Shown one piece after another: positions 34,276-47,039 of a stretch of 64,000 nt of DNA. Within the stretch, counting starts at the first letter, position 1; each line of letters starts with the position of its first letter. Below the pieces are notes generated by a model. The model was not told the origin of the DNA, did not search any database, and saw nothing but the letters and a program-made list of their open reading frames with translations. A program made the translations under genes and the position numbers. This DNA comes from Ursus arctos (lineage: Eukaryota > Chordata > Mammalia > Carnivora > Ursidae), in NCBI RefSeq assembly GCF_023065955.2, contig NW_026623100.1, positions 9,522,501-9,586,500 of the forward strand. Reading direction: 5' to 3'.

Positions 34276-36490
34276 AAGGGTCACTGCAGCTACTTGGGAA
34301 ATAGACTGTAGGTATCTTGAAATGATTGATTGATTGATCTCAACAGGCTGCTTAACCATAATATTATCAGTGCCTCAGGCGCATTTTTTAAAATTACCAT
34401 CCTTAGTGTGTAGTTTTATCCTCAGTGCTGCTTCATTGTCACAAGGTAGTTACTGCAGCTCCAGCCATCATCATCCCTATTCCTGATAGGAAGGAGGAAG
34501 AAGGGGGATGGGCAGAATGGAGGCTGCTAGCTGAGTAAGTTCCCTCTTAAGGAAGTTTCTCAGAAGCCCCAACAGGTAACTTTTTACATCCCACTCAGTA
34601 GGATTTAGTCATATGAGTAGTCACAGCAGAAACTGGGAAATGTGGTTTGTAAAGTGGTACATTGCCTTGTCCAACAAAATTCAGGTACTATTAGTAAAGG
34701 AAGAAGGGAAGAATGGACAGTGATAAGCAGTTAGCAGTCTGCTACCATATATAATTGAGATCGTGTAAAACTGTTAGGCTTCCTGGACATGTGTGCTAGG
34801 CTGCTCTCACAAGCCTAACACATAACAATAGCATAGTAACTTGTTAGACTGCTTCTCAGACAAAAGTCCCAGAAAATCTTCCAAGCGAAGCCTGTCATAG
34901 CAGGAATGGCTGCTGAATCTTCTAAGGAGTTCCTCGTAGTCCCTGTCAATTTAGAGCAGTGCTAGGCCAGTTTCTTTTTCTCTGACTGCCAAAGAAAGTC
35001 CCCTTCTGGTCCCTGTCCATACCCTGATGACAGACGCTCAGCAGGACCCTCCTTGGCAGGGCTCGCTCAGTCCTGGTTTGCTCTCAGTAGCCCCGGAAGC
35101 TCATTTACCTGTTCACGCCTTCAGAAGCACATCCTGGGAATGCTCATAGTCTTTATTGATTCCCTTTATGATGGATCTAGAAATCTGGAGCTTGATGAAA
35201 GGGAACGAGGGGTGGGTGGTCATGAAACAGGTGAGAACATAAGGGAGAGACAGAAAACGTGACAATTTAGAATTGCCTCCTCATTCTACTTCTAGTTGTG
35301 GAAGTAAATTATCTGGGAAGATAATTTAGAGAACTGGAAAATTCTATCCACTTCAGGGGATATTTTTCTAATTAATATGTGTAAAATATTTTATAATCAC
35401 AGAGGAAAACCCATATAGCAGATTGTACCAATGCACACAAACCCCACACACACTCACATGCAAACACAGAAACTCTGGGGCATCAGGGTCTCCTGATTTA
35501 AGATTATAGCATGAGTTTGCTGCCACATCAGACATTTAAATTCGGGGGTAAACTTTAGTGAAAAATATAAGATCTCAGTGGTTGTGGAGGGCTTTTTTTA
35601 GCCTAAGTTAGCTTTGAGCTCAATACACTATAACACATCTAACTATATCCTCGATGCTGTGGGCCCCATGGAACGATATAGTCATCATTTGGAAGAAGAT
35701 ATAAATAAAATCGCTTATGTACTCTTAATACCTTAGATTTATCCCGATAGAAAACTGACAATAGAGTAATTAGCAAAGCAGTTCTTATTAATGCCATAAA
35801 CAGATAATGAAAGAAATACAGATTTCACTTTTTATATTTCAAGTGTTTCATTAATGTAGCAGGAGTAGTCAGAATATCAGATGTTTCGGGAAGCTTAGTT
35901 TTAACAAATAGCTTTATTTGTCCCTGTCTGGAGTTAGGAGATATTAAAGAAAATTGTTAGTTTCTTAATATATCCTAGCCTTTCTAAAACTGCATGGAGT
36001 TGGATTTTTCTTCTTGGGTAATTCATATGCATTTGTTACAAATATTTAAATGTTCCTTAGATAGAGTGTCAGTCTAAACTGATAGGAGCTATTCCATAGG
36101 AAAGGGCTTAGGTGTTCTTTAACAAAGTGAAGAGGGGACCTGAGGGAGGCCTTTTTCCCTTCTAAGTCCAAGAACTGAGTCGTCGTGTCTGTGTGATTAA
36201 GTGAGTTGAGTGTGAAGAGCTTTGCCCCTGGTGTGATCAGGAAGGTTAAATGTTACTTGTTTATTTTAAGTAAACATTTGTATTTATTTTCTAATAGAAA
36301 GGAAACAACTAGGTATGCATTGAGTAAATTGTCCTCTTGACACTCTGCCAGTGTTCTCAGGGAAACAATATCAAACAAGGTGACCCTTACAGAAAAAGTT
36401 AATCAAGTTGAAATCTTGTTTGTGATATTGATCCCTGGCATTTCTCTCGTCATTTTTTGCCATAAAATAATAATTAAAAAAATATCATTT
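34276..36490. other. unassigned DNA
   Basis: A short GATT repeat at about 34324-34339 is the only low-complexity item. No gene, exon or named repeat is seen over 2.2 kb. Confidence 0.4.
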
Positions 36491-36496
36491 GTGTTA

Positions 36497-36558
36497 GGGC
36501 CCTCCAGAGAAATAGAGCCAATAGAGAGGGCCCTCCAGAGAAATAGAGCCAATAGAGA
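36497..36558 (+). repeat. perfect 31-bp tandem duplication
   Basis: Two exact 31-base units (36497-36527, 36528-36558) each run from gggccctcc to caatagaga. The identity shows a recent duplication. Confidence 0.97.
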
Positions 36559-36703
36559 GTGTGTGTGTGTGTACATATACCTACATATGTGTGTGTATAT
36601 ATGTATATACACATACACGTATGGTAAGAGTATAGTATATAGTAAGAATATATACACACCACACAAAAGTATCCACAGTGTGTGTGTGTGTGTATATATA
36701 TGT

Positions 36704-36749
<46 letters not shown>
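36559..36749. repeat. TG/TA microsatellite ending in a long TA tract
   Basis: It starts with TG repeats, has a mixed TA/CA middle, a second TG block at 36679-36693 and an uninterrupted TA run at about 36705-36749. Strongly length-variable and hairpin-forming. Confidence 0.9.
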
Positions 36750-36752
<3 letters not shown>

Positions 36753-37216
36753 GATACATATATGGAGAGAGAAAGATTGAGGTTGAAATTAAGAAATTGG
36801 ATCCATGATTATGAGGGCTGACAAGTCTAAAATCTGTAGGGCAGGCCAACAGGCTGGAGACCCAGAGTAGACTTAATGTTGCAATCTGCCTGACTTTGAA
36901 GGCAGTCAGGAGGCAGAATTACTCTTCCTCAGGGATCTCAGTTTCTCTTAAAGCCTTCAACTGATTAGATGAGGTCCACCCATATTATGGAGGGTAATCT
37001 GTTTTACTCGAAATCTCTTGACCTAAGTGTTAATCTCTTCTAAAAAATATCTAAAATACCTAAAAATAGCAACATCTAGAATGGTGTTTCACCAAATATC
37101 TGGGTATTGTGACCTAGCCAAGTTGACACATACGATTGACCATTACATAATATAACATAGATCAGCCACACTTCAGTTAAAAAAAGGTAAAAAAAAATTA
37201 ACTACTACAACAGTAA

Positions 37217-37255
37217 CATCAGCATCAGCATCATCATCATCATCATCATCATCAT
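37217..37255. repeat. (ATC)n microsatellite
   Basis: About twelve ATC/CAT units at the edge of the following MIR. Confidence 0.9.
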
Positions 37256-37412
37256 TATGTACTGTGTGCCAGGTACTATTTTAAGTACTTTACACATATT
37301 AATTCACTGGATCCTCATCACAGCCACATCAGATACATACTCTTACTATACCCATTTTACAAATGAGAGAATTGAGTGAGGTCAAGTAACATACCCATAG
37401 TTCTATAGCTCA
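37256..37412 (-). repeat. MIR
   Basis: Reversed MIR: actgtgtgccaggtactatt, then aagtactttacacatattaa, then cccattttacaaatgagag, then tcaagtaacatacccatag. Confidence 0.85.
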
Positions 37413-37420
37413 TCTAATTT

Positions 37421-38901
37421 CATTGTATACTTGTCTACTTTGCCTATAAAACTTCCTTGAAAACACGGCTGATACTACTCCTTTTTCTTTTCTCTCCTGG
37501 CCTTTCCAACCTGGACATCACTATTCTTATGCCTGTCCATCATGAAATACATGGTACTTTTCTCCTCTTTTCTTCCTGAATATAAATAATCATTCTAGAA
37601 TGTTACTTTTTGGGCTTAGGAATGCATCAGATAGTCACAGATGTCCTATATTAAACCTGAGTGTCTGAGGACAGCATTGGCATGGGATGATGCCACAGAG
37701 AAATCCAGCTTGGACTAGTGGTCAGAAAACATAGGCAATAATTGCTGAGAGAGGAAACTTCTTGACAAAGGTCATTAGTACTTTAAAGAGTGTTCACCTT
37801 TCCAACAAGTGTGTTCACACTTCACTAGTCCAGTAATTTCTCACTGGGGCCAGCATCTTTAAACCAAATGAATGCACCCTAATCCTTTCTTCCTTCCTAG
37901 GGACTTCTGAGTTGGACTTTGTTGAACAAAGTGAACTTTGTTCCTGAATATTGTGTAACTTCTCCTTAGTGTTCTAAAAAAATTAGAAGATGAAGGTACA
38001 GGCTATAAACTGCATAAGCACACAGCCCCAAATGGCATTTCCTCCTGTCTGTAGGAATGTATATGGATTTGACAGATAACAAGAATGCCTTTTTTCTGTA
38101 ATCCTCCCGTAGCTTTGCGGACATGTCCCCGAAACTCAGCTGGCTTTCTTGTCCCTGTAGTTCCTGGGTGGTCTGATTAGGGTAAAACCCATCATCAAAG
38201 CAGGCCAGGTGCTGACACTCAACAGATGAAGCTGTCAGGAAAAGATCCGCTCAATTTCCTGGGAACTCTTGCCCACACAGCACCACCAGGCCATAACGGC
38301 CCCTGGTGCCTCAGGTGAGGGATTAGCCGAGCATCGTGTGGCTAGCTCTCACTAATCCTTCTGTACCAGCAAACTTAGATCCTCTAATTAATAGCCAGCT
38401 AATACCCAATTCCGTTTCTCTGAGGGCTGTAGTCTCTGAGGGATAGGAGGAAGAAGCAGAAGGGGGGAAAAGAAACAAAAATGAAAAACACAAGACTGTT
38501 GGGTTGTATTTACTTCTCCTTTCAAGCATTTTGGAAAATTCTCTCTCTCTCTCTCTGTCAAGTTCTCGCCATGGATATCTACCTACCTACCCACCTACCT
38601 ATGTACATACCTACTCACCTTCTACCTAGGCTCCAAGATCAACCAGTTAGTATGGGTGTTTTTCGTCTTCTGATTTTGGAGTGTAAATAATGGAGGGGTT
38701 TTAGTTTTGGTTTTGTTGGAATTCATGTTCTTCCCACCTCCTTCCATTTCTCCCTTTTGCTTTTGTTGAATGATTCATCATGCAGCTCCCGTGATTGAGG
38801 ACGCACGCCTGGGTTACTTACCAGGGCACATGTTTCTTTGCAGTTTGTTGCTTCAAGTAGATGTTCTCAATTCCTCCTTGCATGTTGGTCAGTTCTCCCC
38901 T
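37421..38901. other. unassigned DNA
   Basis: It holds an overlapping palindrome at 37916-37942, a CT run at about 38541-38557 and a degenerate CTAC repeat at about 38579-38630. No gene is recognised. Confidence 0.4.
37916..37942. other. three alternating 8-mers forming two overlapping hairpins
   Basis: actttgtt (37916-37923), its reverse complement aacaaagt (37925-37932) and actttgtt again (37935-37942). The middle copy can pair with either neighbour. The words also resemble SOX/TCF (acaaag) and HNF4-type (caaagtcc, caaagttc) half sites. Confidence 0.6.
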
Positions 38902-39133
38902 AACATTCTTCTTCTTCTTCTTTTTTTTTTAAGATTTTATTTATTTGACAGAGAGAGAGACAGCCAGCGAGAGAGAGAACACAAGCAGGGGGAGTGGGAA
39001 AGGAAGAAGCAGGCTCCCAGCGGATCAGGGAGCCCGATGCAGGGCTTGATCCCAGAACCCTGGGATCATGCCCTGAACCGAAGGCAGATGCTTAACGACT
39101 GAGCCACCCAGGCGCCCCCCGCCCAACATTCTT
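38902..39133 (-). mobile_element. SINEC with short TSD
   Basis: The reversed body at about 38911-39124 ends with ccacccaggcgcccccc. It carries an extra tcaggg after cagcgga, mixing older and younger SINEC features. The 9-bp TSD aacattctt lies at 38902-38910 and 39125-39133. A CTT run precedes the poly-T. Confidence 0.93.
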
Positions 39134-40109
39134 AAGTGGAATGGAAAGTACTGAAGTGTATTCAAATTGTGGTGTATTCAGAATAGAGAAGTGGTGTTAG
39201 AATTTTAGGACAAACCATAGGCCTTTGGATATGGAACTATTTGTAGAGTCCTAGAAACACTCATGATGGGGCTAAGGTCTCAGGAAGTTCTCTGTTGTTA
39301 TATGGAACATAAGATCGTCACACTCATCCCTGGGGGATGGCCTGCCATCTCTGGGAATGTTTGAGCTTTTCAGTCTCTCTCTTTCTAAATTGTACCCACT
39401 AGCATAATGAGAATATGTCTTCTCAGTAAGGTTCATGATACTTTATTATTTTAAAGAGGTCGCATAAAGACAATAGCTGGTTTTGCTTCCCCATTTGAGT
39501 TATAAATTGCTCATTAAATATTTGTACAGTGAGTGAATTAATGATGACTACAGATAACCTGTCTGGCTAAGTATAGTAAGAAGTTCTTCAGAAAGGAATG
39601 CAGCCAGCACCCAATATGTAAAAGGTCTGGGATAATAGATAATTTCACGTCGCATTTTATTGGTGGTGACTCTCCATGTGAACAGTGTGTTGAGAGGGGT
39701 TCCAAGGTGTCTCCGTGGCTGAGGATAAAAGAAGGCCACACAAGCAGAGGTGACAGTGGACACTGGCCATCCCCTTGCTGATGCTAAACATTAGGTGACC
39801 TCTTTTTTTCAAACATAGAGGTGCCAGAGTGTTATGAGGCATGTAAAAACCTCCTTTCATCCTCTCCTGAATCTAGAACTAATTAGGAAATAAGATACAA
39901 GCAACAGTCAAATGTGTGTCAAAATCTCAGCTGGTCAAGTGGATTACAGAAGGTGGCCTTTGATCTGTGTTTCTTCTCCCCAGAATTAAACATTCCAGTC
40001 CCAGTCGTCTTGGGAAATGCTGGACACCTGCAGCTTCTCCTGAGAGGCAGGTGCTGCCTTGCTAAGCTTTCTGCCTGGCAGGAGAGCAGAAAAAATGTAA
40101 TGACATTGT
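39134..40109. other. unassigned DNA
   Basis: Frames on both strands at 39538-39860 and 39914-40156 overlap one another and match no family. Confidence 0.4.
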
Positions 40110-40247
40110 ACAGTGACAGAATGGTAGCTATGCTTACGGTGGTTAGCACAGCCTAATGTATAGAATTGTCGAATCCATATGGTGTACACCTGAAACTAAT
40201 ATAACATTCCAAGTACTTCAATAAATTGAAAAATGCACCGCTATCAT
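40110..40247 (+). mobile_element. L1 3' end fragment, sense
   Basis: tggtagctatgcttacggtg, then gtgtacacctgaaactaata, then acttcaataaattgaaaaa. This is the forward counterpart of the reversed 3' UTR text at 28.1 kb. Confidence 0.7.
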
Positions 40248-41489
40248 AGAAAGACCCAAAAAACCAGACTGACCAAGGTACATTGATCCTTCTCCCTTAG
40301 GCAGTGATAGGAAATGGCCCTCCTGCCTGGGGAGGGAGTCGTGAGAGAGCAGGCTGAGTGAGGTTGGAAGTGCTCCTTCCCAAGTGGTCCCATCTCAGGA
40401 ATGGAGTGCAAGCTTCTTCCCTTCTGGGGCAGATAAGAACAGGGAATAGTATCACAGTAAACAGTTGTATGTAAACATCTATTCTAATATAAGTTGTCTT
40501 GAAAATCTACCTGGATCTGGCTTTTTGTTCTGTCTAGGTTCACTGCAGCCCTGACTATTGGATTAAGCCCATGGTGTCCCTTTGCCCCTGCCCAGGGTGG
40601 AAGTCTGTAGGACATTCTTCTCTGTCCTTACACTGCGCCTCTACTCCCTGAGATCTGATTTGCTTTGATTGTCTTTAGCTGTCTGTGAGGCACTTACGGA
40701 CACATACGCAGCACCTTTGTGGCCCTGTAGGCCCCTGTGTTGTTTTAGGGAACTGCCTTTGTAGTTCTTTATATGCTGGGTCACAGAGGAGTCTTCTCAG
40801 AAAGTTTCTGAAGCCTGCTTCCCTCCTGGGACTGCCCTATTCTTAAATACCTCCAGCCCTCTTTACTTATCTGTTCCACCAGCTACCAGGTCTCGTGTTT
40901 GAGAGTCTTCCAGATGCTTAACCTAAATACTACCGCCTCTAGTTTAAGCTTGTTACTTTCTTGGTAGGTCCTCAAAGGAACTTTTTCCAAATCATCTCAA
41001 GACTTTAATATTCAGAATGTTGCATTTTTCTGAAAAGATCTCAGGCGAAATGCATCACTAGTTGTATAGAGCTCAGAATTTCTGTACCACCTTCTTAATT
41101 CCATTATGCTCCTCTTTGGAAAGTTAGATCTTTTTAAATTATGAACATACGTATATTTATTATCTGACAAGCAAATCTAGTTTGCCTTTCTGTGAAATTA
41201 CTTCATTGCAATGCAACTTCTAGGAGCTTATTTAACATCAATTAAAAAACCCCACATTATTGAAACTGTACATTATGATCAGGAATTGAACAAGAAGATC
41301 TATGGAGCACTGTGGAAAAGTTAATTGGAAAATATGATTAACTGAGACATCCACAGAGTCCTCTGGAAAATGATGACCTTGTTGCCTTTCTATGTAGCCT
41401 TTTAAACTCTAGGAGATACATTCTCTGATCCTTAAAGCATGGAACTAACATTGAAGAGCATCTTGCACCTGTCAGACACAGATTAATGC
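40248..41489. other. unassigned DNA
   Basis: C/T-rich text at 40560-40960 with no diagnostic repeat motif. Confidence 0.35.
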
Positions 41490-41640
41490 AAGATGCAGTC
41501 CCTGCCCGCCTAGTTCCTATAGTGTAGCTGGGCAGATAGGCAGTTTGTAAGGTGACACAGGGTTCCAGGTATAGTACTGTCCCCAAACAAGGAAAGTCAG
41601 CAGGGTTTGCCAGTGGCGCTGCAGTAGATGTTGTGTGGGA
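41490..41640 (-). repeat. possible L2 fragment
   Basis: gcagtccctgcccgcctagt, then tgtagctgggcagataggca resembles the reversed L2 terminus. Weak. Confidence 0.35.
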
Positions 41641-44600
41641 GAGGCCACTGACACAGTGGACAGCTGTGGACTAGAACAGTTCTGGTGGTGGCTGTTACCT
41701 ACCCCACATAACTGGAGGGTGCTCTATTTCCAAATCTTGTGGTTTTTTTAAATCAGCATAAAATCTGGAATGAAGAGAAATATCTTCTGAAATGCTCTTT
41801 CTCCATGAGAAAAATAAGCAGAGTGAGTTGTTTCATCAATACACTGATTGTAGTGCTGAATTAGGGAAGATAAATGAACCTCATCTCTATAGTTACCAAG
41901 ACTGTGCTATTGAACGTCTTGTTCTTTGGGGTCCCTATGGACTGAAGAGAGCACATGGCAAACCTTACAATGCAAATTATTTATATTATGTTTATGTAAA
42001 TGAAACAACAACAAAATTATCACAGTGATCTTTAACCAGTACTCCATGACTAACAGTGATTTGAAGTACTCACCGAAATGAAAAAAGAGAACACACCAAT
42101 GCTCTTCTAACACCTCAACTCATCCTCAAAGCTGGAGTCCTTCCCAGTTTGTACCTAGAAGGGTCCACTCTGTTTCTTGGCCATACAGATCCCTGAAAAA
42201 GGAACTATATTCTCTTGGTGGCCAGAGACTGAGAGCTCCGTGAGGCCAGCATGTACCTTGCTATTCTTAACATCTCAGCAAGTGCTGTGAGCTCATGAAC
42301 TAGTCAATGACTATTACTCTTAGGTCTTGACTCTTCATACCCAGACATAAACCAACCAAAAATAATGAGATAGGGTGTATGCCATTATTTTTATTTTATC
42401 ATGTTGATTTTGTTATAACGCAAACTGATCCTAGGGTTGGATGATCTATGCGTATTCCGCATCTTAAAACTATGAACCTTCTATGATGTTGTGAAGTTTA
42501 AAAAAGCAAAGACTCACTCTGTGACTTTAAACCCTCTTCCATGTGAATTTCAATTCTAAATCTTAAACTTTAGTATTGTAAAAGCTTAGGTAAGTTACTA
42601 AATCACACCCAGATGTGCTGTGGGAGCCATTATAAATGGACAGCTCTCAGGTCTCATTAAAGCCGCATAGAAATGGAATATGTCCTTGAGAACCATAGAT
42701 GGGAAAGTACATATATTTGAGCTTGTGTTTTGGGGCTAACTTCCTGGGTCCCAGTGGTAAACTTAACCTGTCAATGGCTAATGCTTTAAAGAAATATAAA
42801 AGCCCTTAGGCTGGTCATCCCTGTCTCATGGATTTGTATAGTGGGTACAAGCATTGATCAACACTTTTGAACCGCAGTCACAGATTGCCTTTGATCAGAA
42901 GCCTGGTTCGTCCCAGAGTGCAAAAATGTAGGAGTTAAGTGAAAGAGAAAGAGAGAGGGAGGGAGGGATGGGTGGAGAGGAGAGTAGCCTATCTCACCTG
43001 CCAGACAATTTTCTTCTCCCTTCTCAAAGCCAGTTCCTGGCACGTTCAGATGACCACATGGTATCCATGGCTGGGGTCAGGGCTTAGTCTCCACTCTGCG
43101 ACAGAGGGGACCAGCCTGCAGGGGCCACACCAAAGACCCAGCTAGCAGCACAGGCTCAGGGTCACCTATAACTTTGTACCTACATCCCTGCAACATTGCT
43201 AGGCTCTTCTGAGGACGAGCTATTTGCTTAGTTCTGCTTGTCTGTCTTGTTAGATTGCAATCCTCGGAAAAAGAAATAAGAATTTTTATTTCACTTTCCA
43301 TATATACACCATTCTCTTATCATTTCTTGGTGGGAAGGCATAAGGTCTGGGTAAACCAAGCTTATCCTCTCGACCTCACCTGTGCACTGAACACTCTCTT
43401 AGCCTAGAGTCAACGGTTTCTTAAAGTTTAGAGAGATGCTAGTGTGCAGGTCTGTGGCAATCTCCATATAATCCAGAAAATACTTTATTTTAATATCCTG
43501 GGATTTTTCTGCTTTCCCAAATTTGAAACGTAAAAAGAAGTCAGATGTTCATTTAAATAAAATAAAAATTCTAAATGCATGATAATGAATTTACCCCTGG
43601 TTTTCCTTCACTGAACATGTCAAACTGTATTTTAAAATGATGCTCATTCTCAGATATTTGTTGGCATGCCAGCCTTTTCATTTGTTTGGAAATGCTATTT
43701 TCAAGCTAGTTTGGTTATAAAACGTTATACTCAAAACATATTTATTCTAACATTTTTGAATTTCTTTTTACTTTATTATAGTATGAACTTAAATCAAGTA
43801 AGGGCAATGCAAAGCGATGTCAGAAAATGCTTTGTTCCAAGAGAACATTTTTCTGCAAAAAGATATGCTTTAAATAAGGTGTTTTTTTTTTTTTTTCAGA
43901 TGATTAGTATGAGAAGTGCTAGGGAAAAAGAAACCAGATTTATTTTTAAAAAAATAACCAAGGTCAACATAAAATTAACATGAAGTTATACTGCAGGATG
44001 TAGGTGGTCAAACTTCATGATGAAACGAAGGAATATATCCTTTTATCTTCTTGAATGGATTTGATCCACAGGCTTAATTAATTTTTATTATGTAACCTAA
44101 TTGGTTGTGAGTTTTCTCACACTTAGTAAAGTCTTTACTGACATCTACCCATGCCATTTCTTAAATCATAGCCTTAAATGTACTAAACTGGTCTAAAATA
44201 TTTTTTGTGCTTTTGTAAAAGGTGGCTTTAATATACAGCATCTAATCCAAGTCCCAAAAGTTTGGTTTCTGTGGCGTGTCTATGGTTTGTATGTAGACAC
44301 TGCTGTGCAAGGTGTTTTGTGACCAGAGTTCTTATAGTTAGAGGCTGTGGCAACTCCAAGAGAGTTGATCTGAATGGACTCCACACTAATTTGACCCGTC
44401 CCTTAGAGCTGGGATGATGCAATTCTTTATTCAAATGAATTGAGGTTGGGTCCATCAAAAACCACAGCGGAGGTATCGCCTTACCCAGCGAATCGCCAAG
44501 GCTTGCCTGTGGAACTGTGATTCGTTTTCTGGCTTCTGTCTGTGTTTCCCATTGAAGAATGAGTAGGGCTGGCCTTCTTCACCTGAAGCGGTATGGTAAA

Positions 44601-46129
44601 AAGAGTAACCCAACTTAGTTTATGCGGATACAGTCACTCAGCTTTTGAAGGAAGATTCTTTTATCAGTGAGTGGTAGCTTTCAAGTTCCACCTGACACTG
44701 GCAAACAAAGTCCAGCTTCTTCTCGTTATATAAATATAATTAGGTGAGTATGTTCTGTGACCTATGAATATCAGCCTCCACTTGCAAATATTTATAGAAC
44801 AAAGAGCCTTTGGAAACTTATATTCAAGGAAGGATCCCTGACTTCATGTCGTGCATATTAAGAAGACTTTCATAATGCTATTTAGCTTCCATTCTGAGGT
44901 TTTGGTGAAGTTATTTAGCCTTAAACTTTAATTTTCTTTCCCATATTAGTACATCTGTCCCACAATAGCTTTGTGGGCTCCGAAGCATGAAATAGCCTCC
45001 CACGTGCTCTGTGGTTTCTCAATATACATTCGGGGTTCTCTGATTAGGACATTTTAGTATTTGTAAGGTTTAGAGCTCAGGAGAGGTGCTGGGGCTGGAT
45101 TGCTTCTGGCTTATTTGAAGACCTTTGGAAAATTGCTTAATTACTCATCTCCTAGCTTTTGACTTCGAAGCAAGCGTTGCCTTGCGCAAGTAGGGGCATG
45201 ATGAGAAGCTGAGAGATGAGAGACGCAGCTTTCACTTCTTTCCTTCAAGGAGACAGGGGTCCACTCTCAAGAGAATTCCAGTATCACCTTGCACATCAGC
45301 TTATGCCCTGAGCCTGTGTGAGACCATGGGAGCTGCTAGGAGACTTAGCAGAAATTAACCAGGAGTAGCATATGGGCTGTGATGCTTTTGTTTAGATTAC
45401 TTGGAGATTGACATTTGTGGGCAAAATTCTGATTGGTTTGACTTCAGAAATTTCATTTCTAATTGCTGATTTATTAATATATGCAGAGGAAAGAAATCAG
45501 GTTCCCAGAAAGAGATCTATTGGAAGCATTGTTCAGTGTGTATGGTGTTTTGAAGCAAGTTGTTGAATAATAAAAGGATAGATCATTTTTGATTTCTTGC
45601 AGCCGTGCAGATGCATCAGACTTGCCCCTTCATCCAGGTCCTGTGTGTTTGAAGCACTTTGCACATCCAGTGGAGCCATTAGATTCAAAGTTGGGGTATG
45701 AGATAAAAAACACACTTAATCAAAACTGTCCTTGAGATGCCCTAAATCTCCCACAAAGAACAGTTGATACCTGTTCTAATGTATCCAGTCCTCTATCTGT
45801 TTATGTATAAATTAATAATGTGTGAAGTGGGTGGTTTGGCTTTAGGGATTTTGCTGGATGAAAACATACGTATCTTTAAATAATAGAACGAGCTCAGAGT
45901 AGGAAAATGAGAAGCATCAAGAACTCGCACCTGAACATGGAGCAGCAGGATTCCGGCTCTGGCTGCAGATGCACTTGGGCTTATGTGCTTCTTGCAGGGA
46001 GTGTCAGGTGGACTCAGTAGAGGACTTTCAGTTCCTCTTGTGTTCTTGTACCCATGTGTCTGCACTTTGCTGACTTGCTCTGACTAGCTGTGTTTCTTCT
46101 CCAGGCATCCATATTGGGGGTCTGGTCTT
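41641..46129. other. repeat-poor unassigned stretch
   Basis: About 4.5 kb without a SINE, L1 or clear L2/MIR that I can see. A GA/GGGA tract lies at about 42941-42967. Open frames reach 105 codons (43666-43983) and none is recognised. The gap in young insertions is notable given the density elsewhere. Confidence 0.4.
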
Positions 46130-46280
46130 GTGCTTGTTGGTTTATGTTATGACCGTCACCCCATGGCAGGTTACTCCATGAGGCCCGAGGACTGCGGATT
46201 CTTGATTCTTGTACCCTCAGTGCCTCACACAGTTGAATTGGGGCTCAATAAATGTTTACCGAATGTATGAATGATTACTT
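46130..46280 (+). repeat. L2 3' end fragment
   Basis: ttcttgtaccctcagtgcct, then cacacagttgaattgggg, then ctcaataaatgtttaccgaa and tgtatgaatga. Confidence 0.7.
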
Positions 46281-46317
46281 CATTTTCTTCTGAGTGGCCT
46301 TTGCAAATGTATTTTTT

Positions 46318-46453
46318 TTCCAGTTGTCTTTATTTTTGTTTTATTTTAGTTGGTTTTAGTTTAGTTTAGTTTAATTCCACTGTAGTTAACATGCAGTGTT
46401 ATATTAGTTTCGGGTGTACAATATAGTGATTCATTTCCATACATCATCCAGCC
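46318..46453 (-). mobile_element. carnivore L1 3' UTR fragment
   Basis: After T/TTTAG-rich sequence come ctgtagttaacatgcagtg, then gtttcgggtgtacaatatag and tgattcatttccatacatca, the same reversed L1 3' text as at 28.1 kb but cut shorter. Confidence 0.75.
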
Positions 46454-46884
46454 TTTACGGATATTAATTAAACGGCTGCATGGTTGCCTATAGCCTAAAA
46501 GGGACATTATCATTTCCTGATCCATAGTTGTGAGACCTTGGTTTATGCCCTCATAATAAAGCAGCTCCTGGGGAATGGAATCTCAGCTTACGGGCCTTGG
46601 AATGATATATGCCGTTTACTGTGTGTCTTCTGTGTGCTAAGCTGATGTCCTGGTCCGAGGTTTCCACTTTTCTGTGTGTGCCCTCCACCCTGCTTTCCTC
46701 CACCTGTGCTTGACCTTTGAACTGCTCAGTCTACCAGGACGGCCTCACACATGGCAGGGACTGGGCCCCTGGAGAAGCGCAAAAAGGAAGGCTGAAGGTA
46801 ATGGAAGGCTGAGATTTCAGCATGCTGTCTTTCTTCCTTGTTCATTTGTCTTTTCATCTGTCCAAGACTAAATGTAGGGCATCC

Positions 46885-46990
46885 ATTCTGTAAACTCGGA
46901 TTGAGTACTGACCATGTACCGGTGCTACAGTCTCTGCCGAGAACACAATAAGTTAGTATGTGGTCCTTGACCTCAAGGCGATCAAGACCA
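46885..46990 (-). repeat. L2 3' end fragment
   Basis: gattgagtactgaccatgta, then ccggtgctacagtctctgcc, then gtatgtggtccttgacctca is the reversed L2 terminus. Confidence 0.55.
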
Positions 46991-47039
46991 GCAGACATAA
47001 ATTCCTAGATCACGCTCTGGGCTAGTGAGAATCACTCCT

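Larger units (their letters stand above)
36491..37146 (+). repeat. L1-type 3' terminal repeat with expanded microsatellites
   Basis: It opens with gttagggccctccagagaaa and ends near ttgacacatacgattgacc. Between are ggcaggccaacaggctggag, then ttcaactgattagatgaggt and agggtaatctgttttactcg, which belong to a common old mammalian repeat, probably an L1 3' end. The internal TG/TA repeats occupy the variable position of the family. A second copy is at 60250-60721. Confidence 0.6.

Noticed and set aside
36380..36849. Open frames of 123 and 148 codons on opposite strands.
   Set aside because: Both are translations of the TG/TA microsatellite (strings of Y, I, T and H) and not protein genes.
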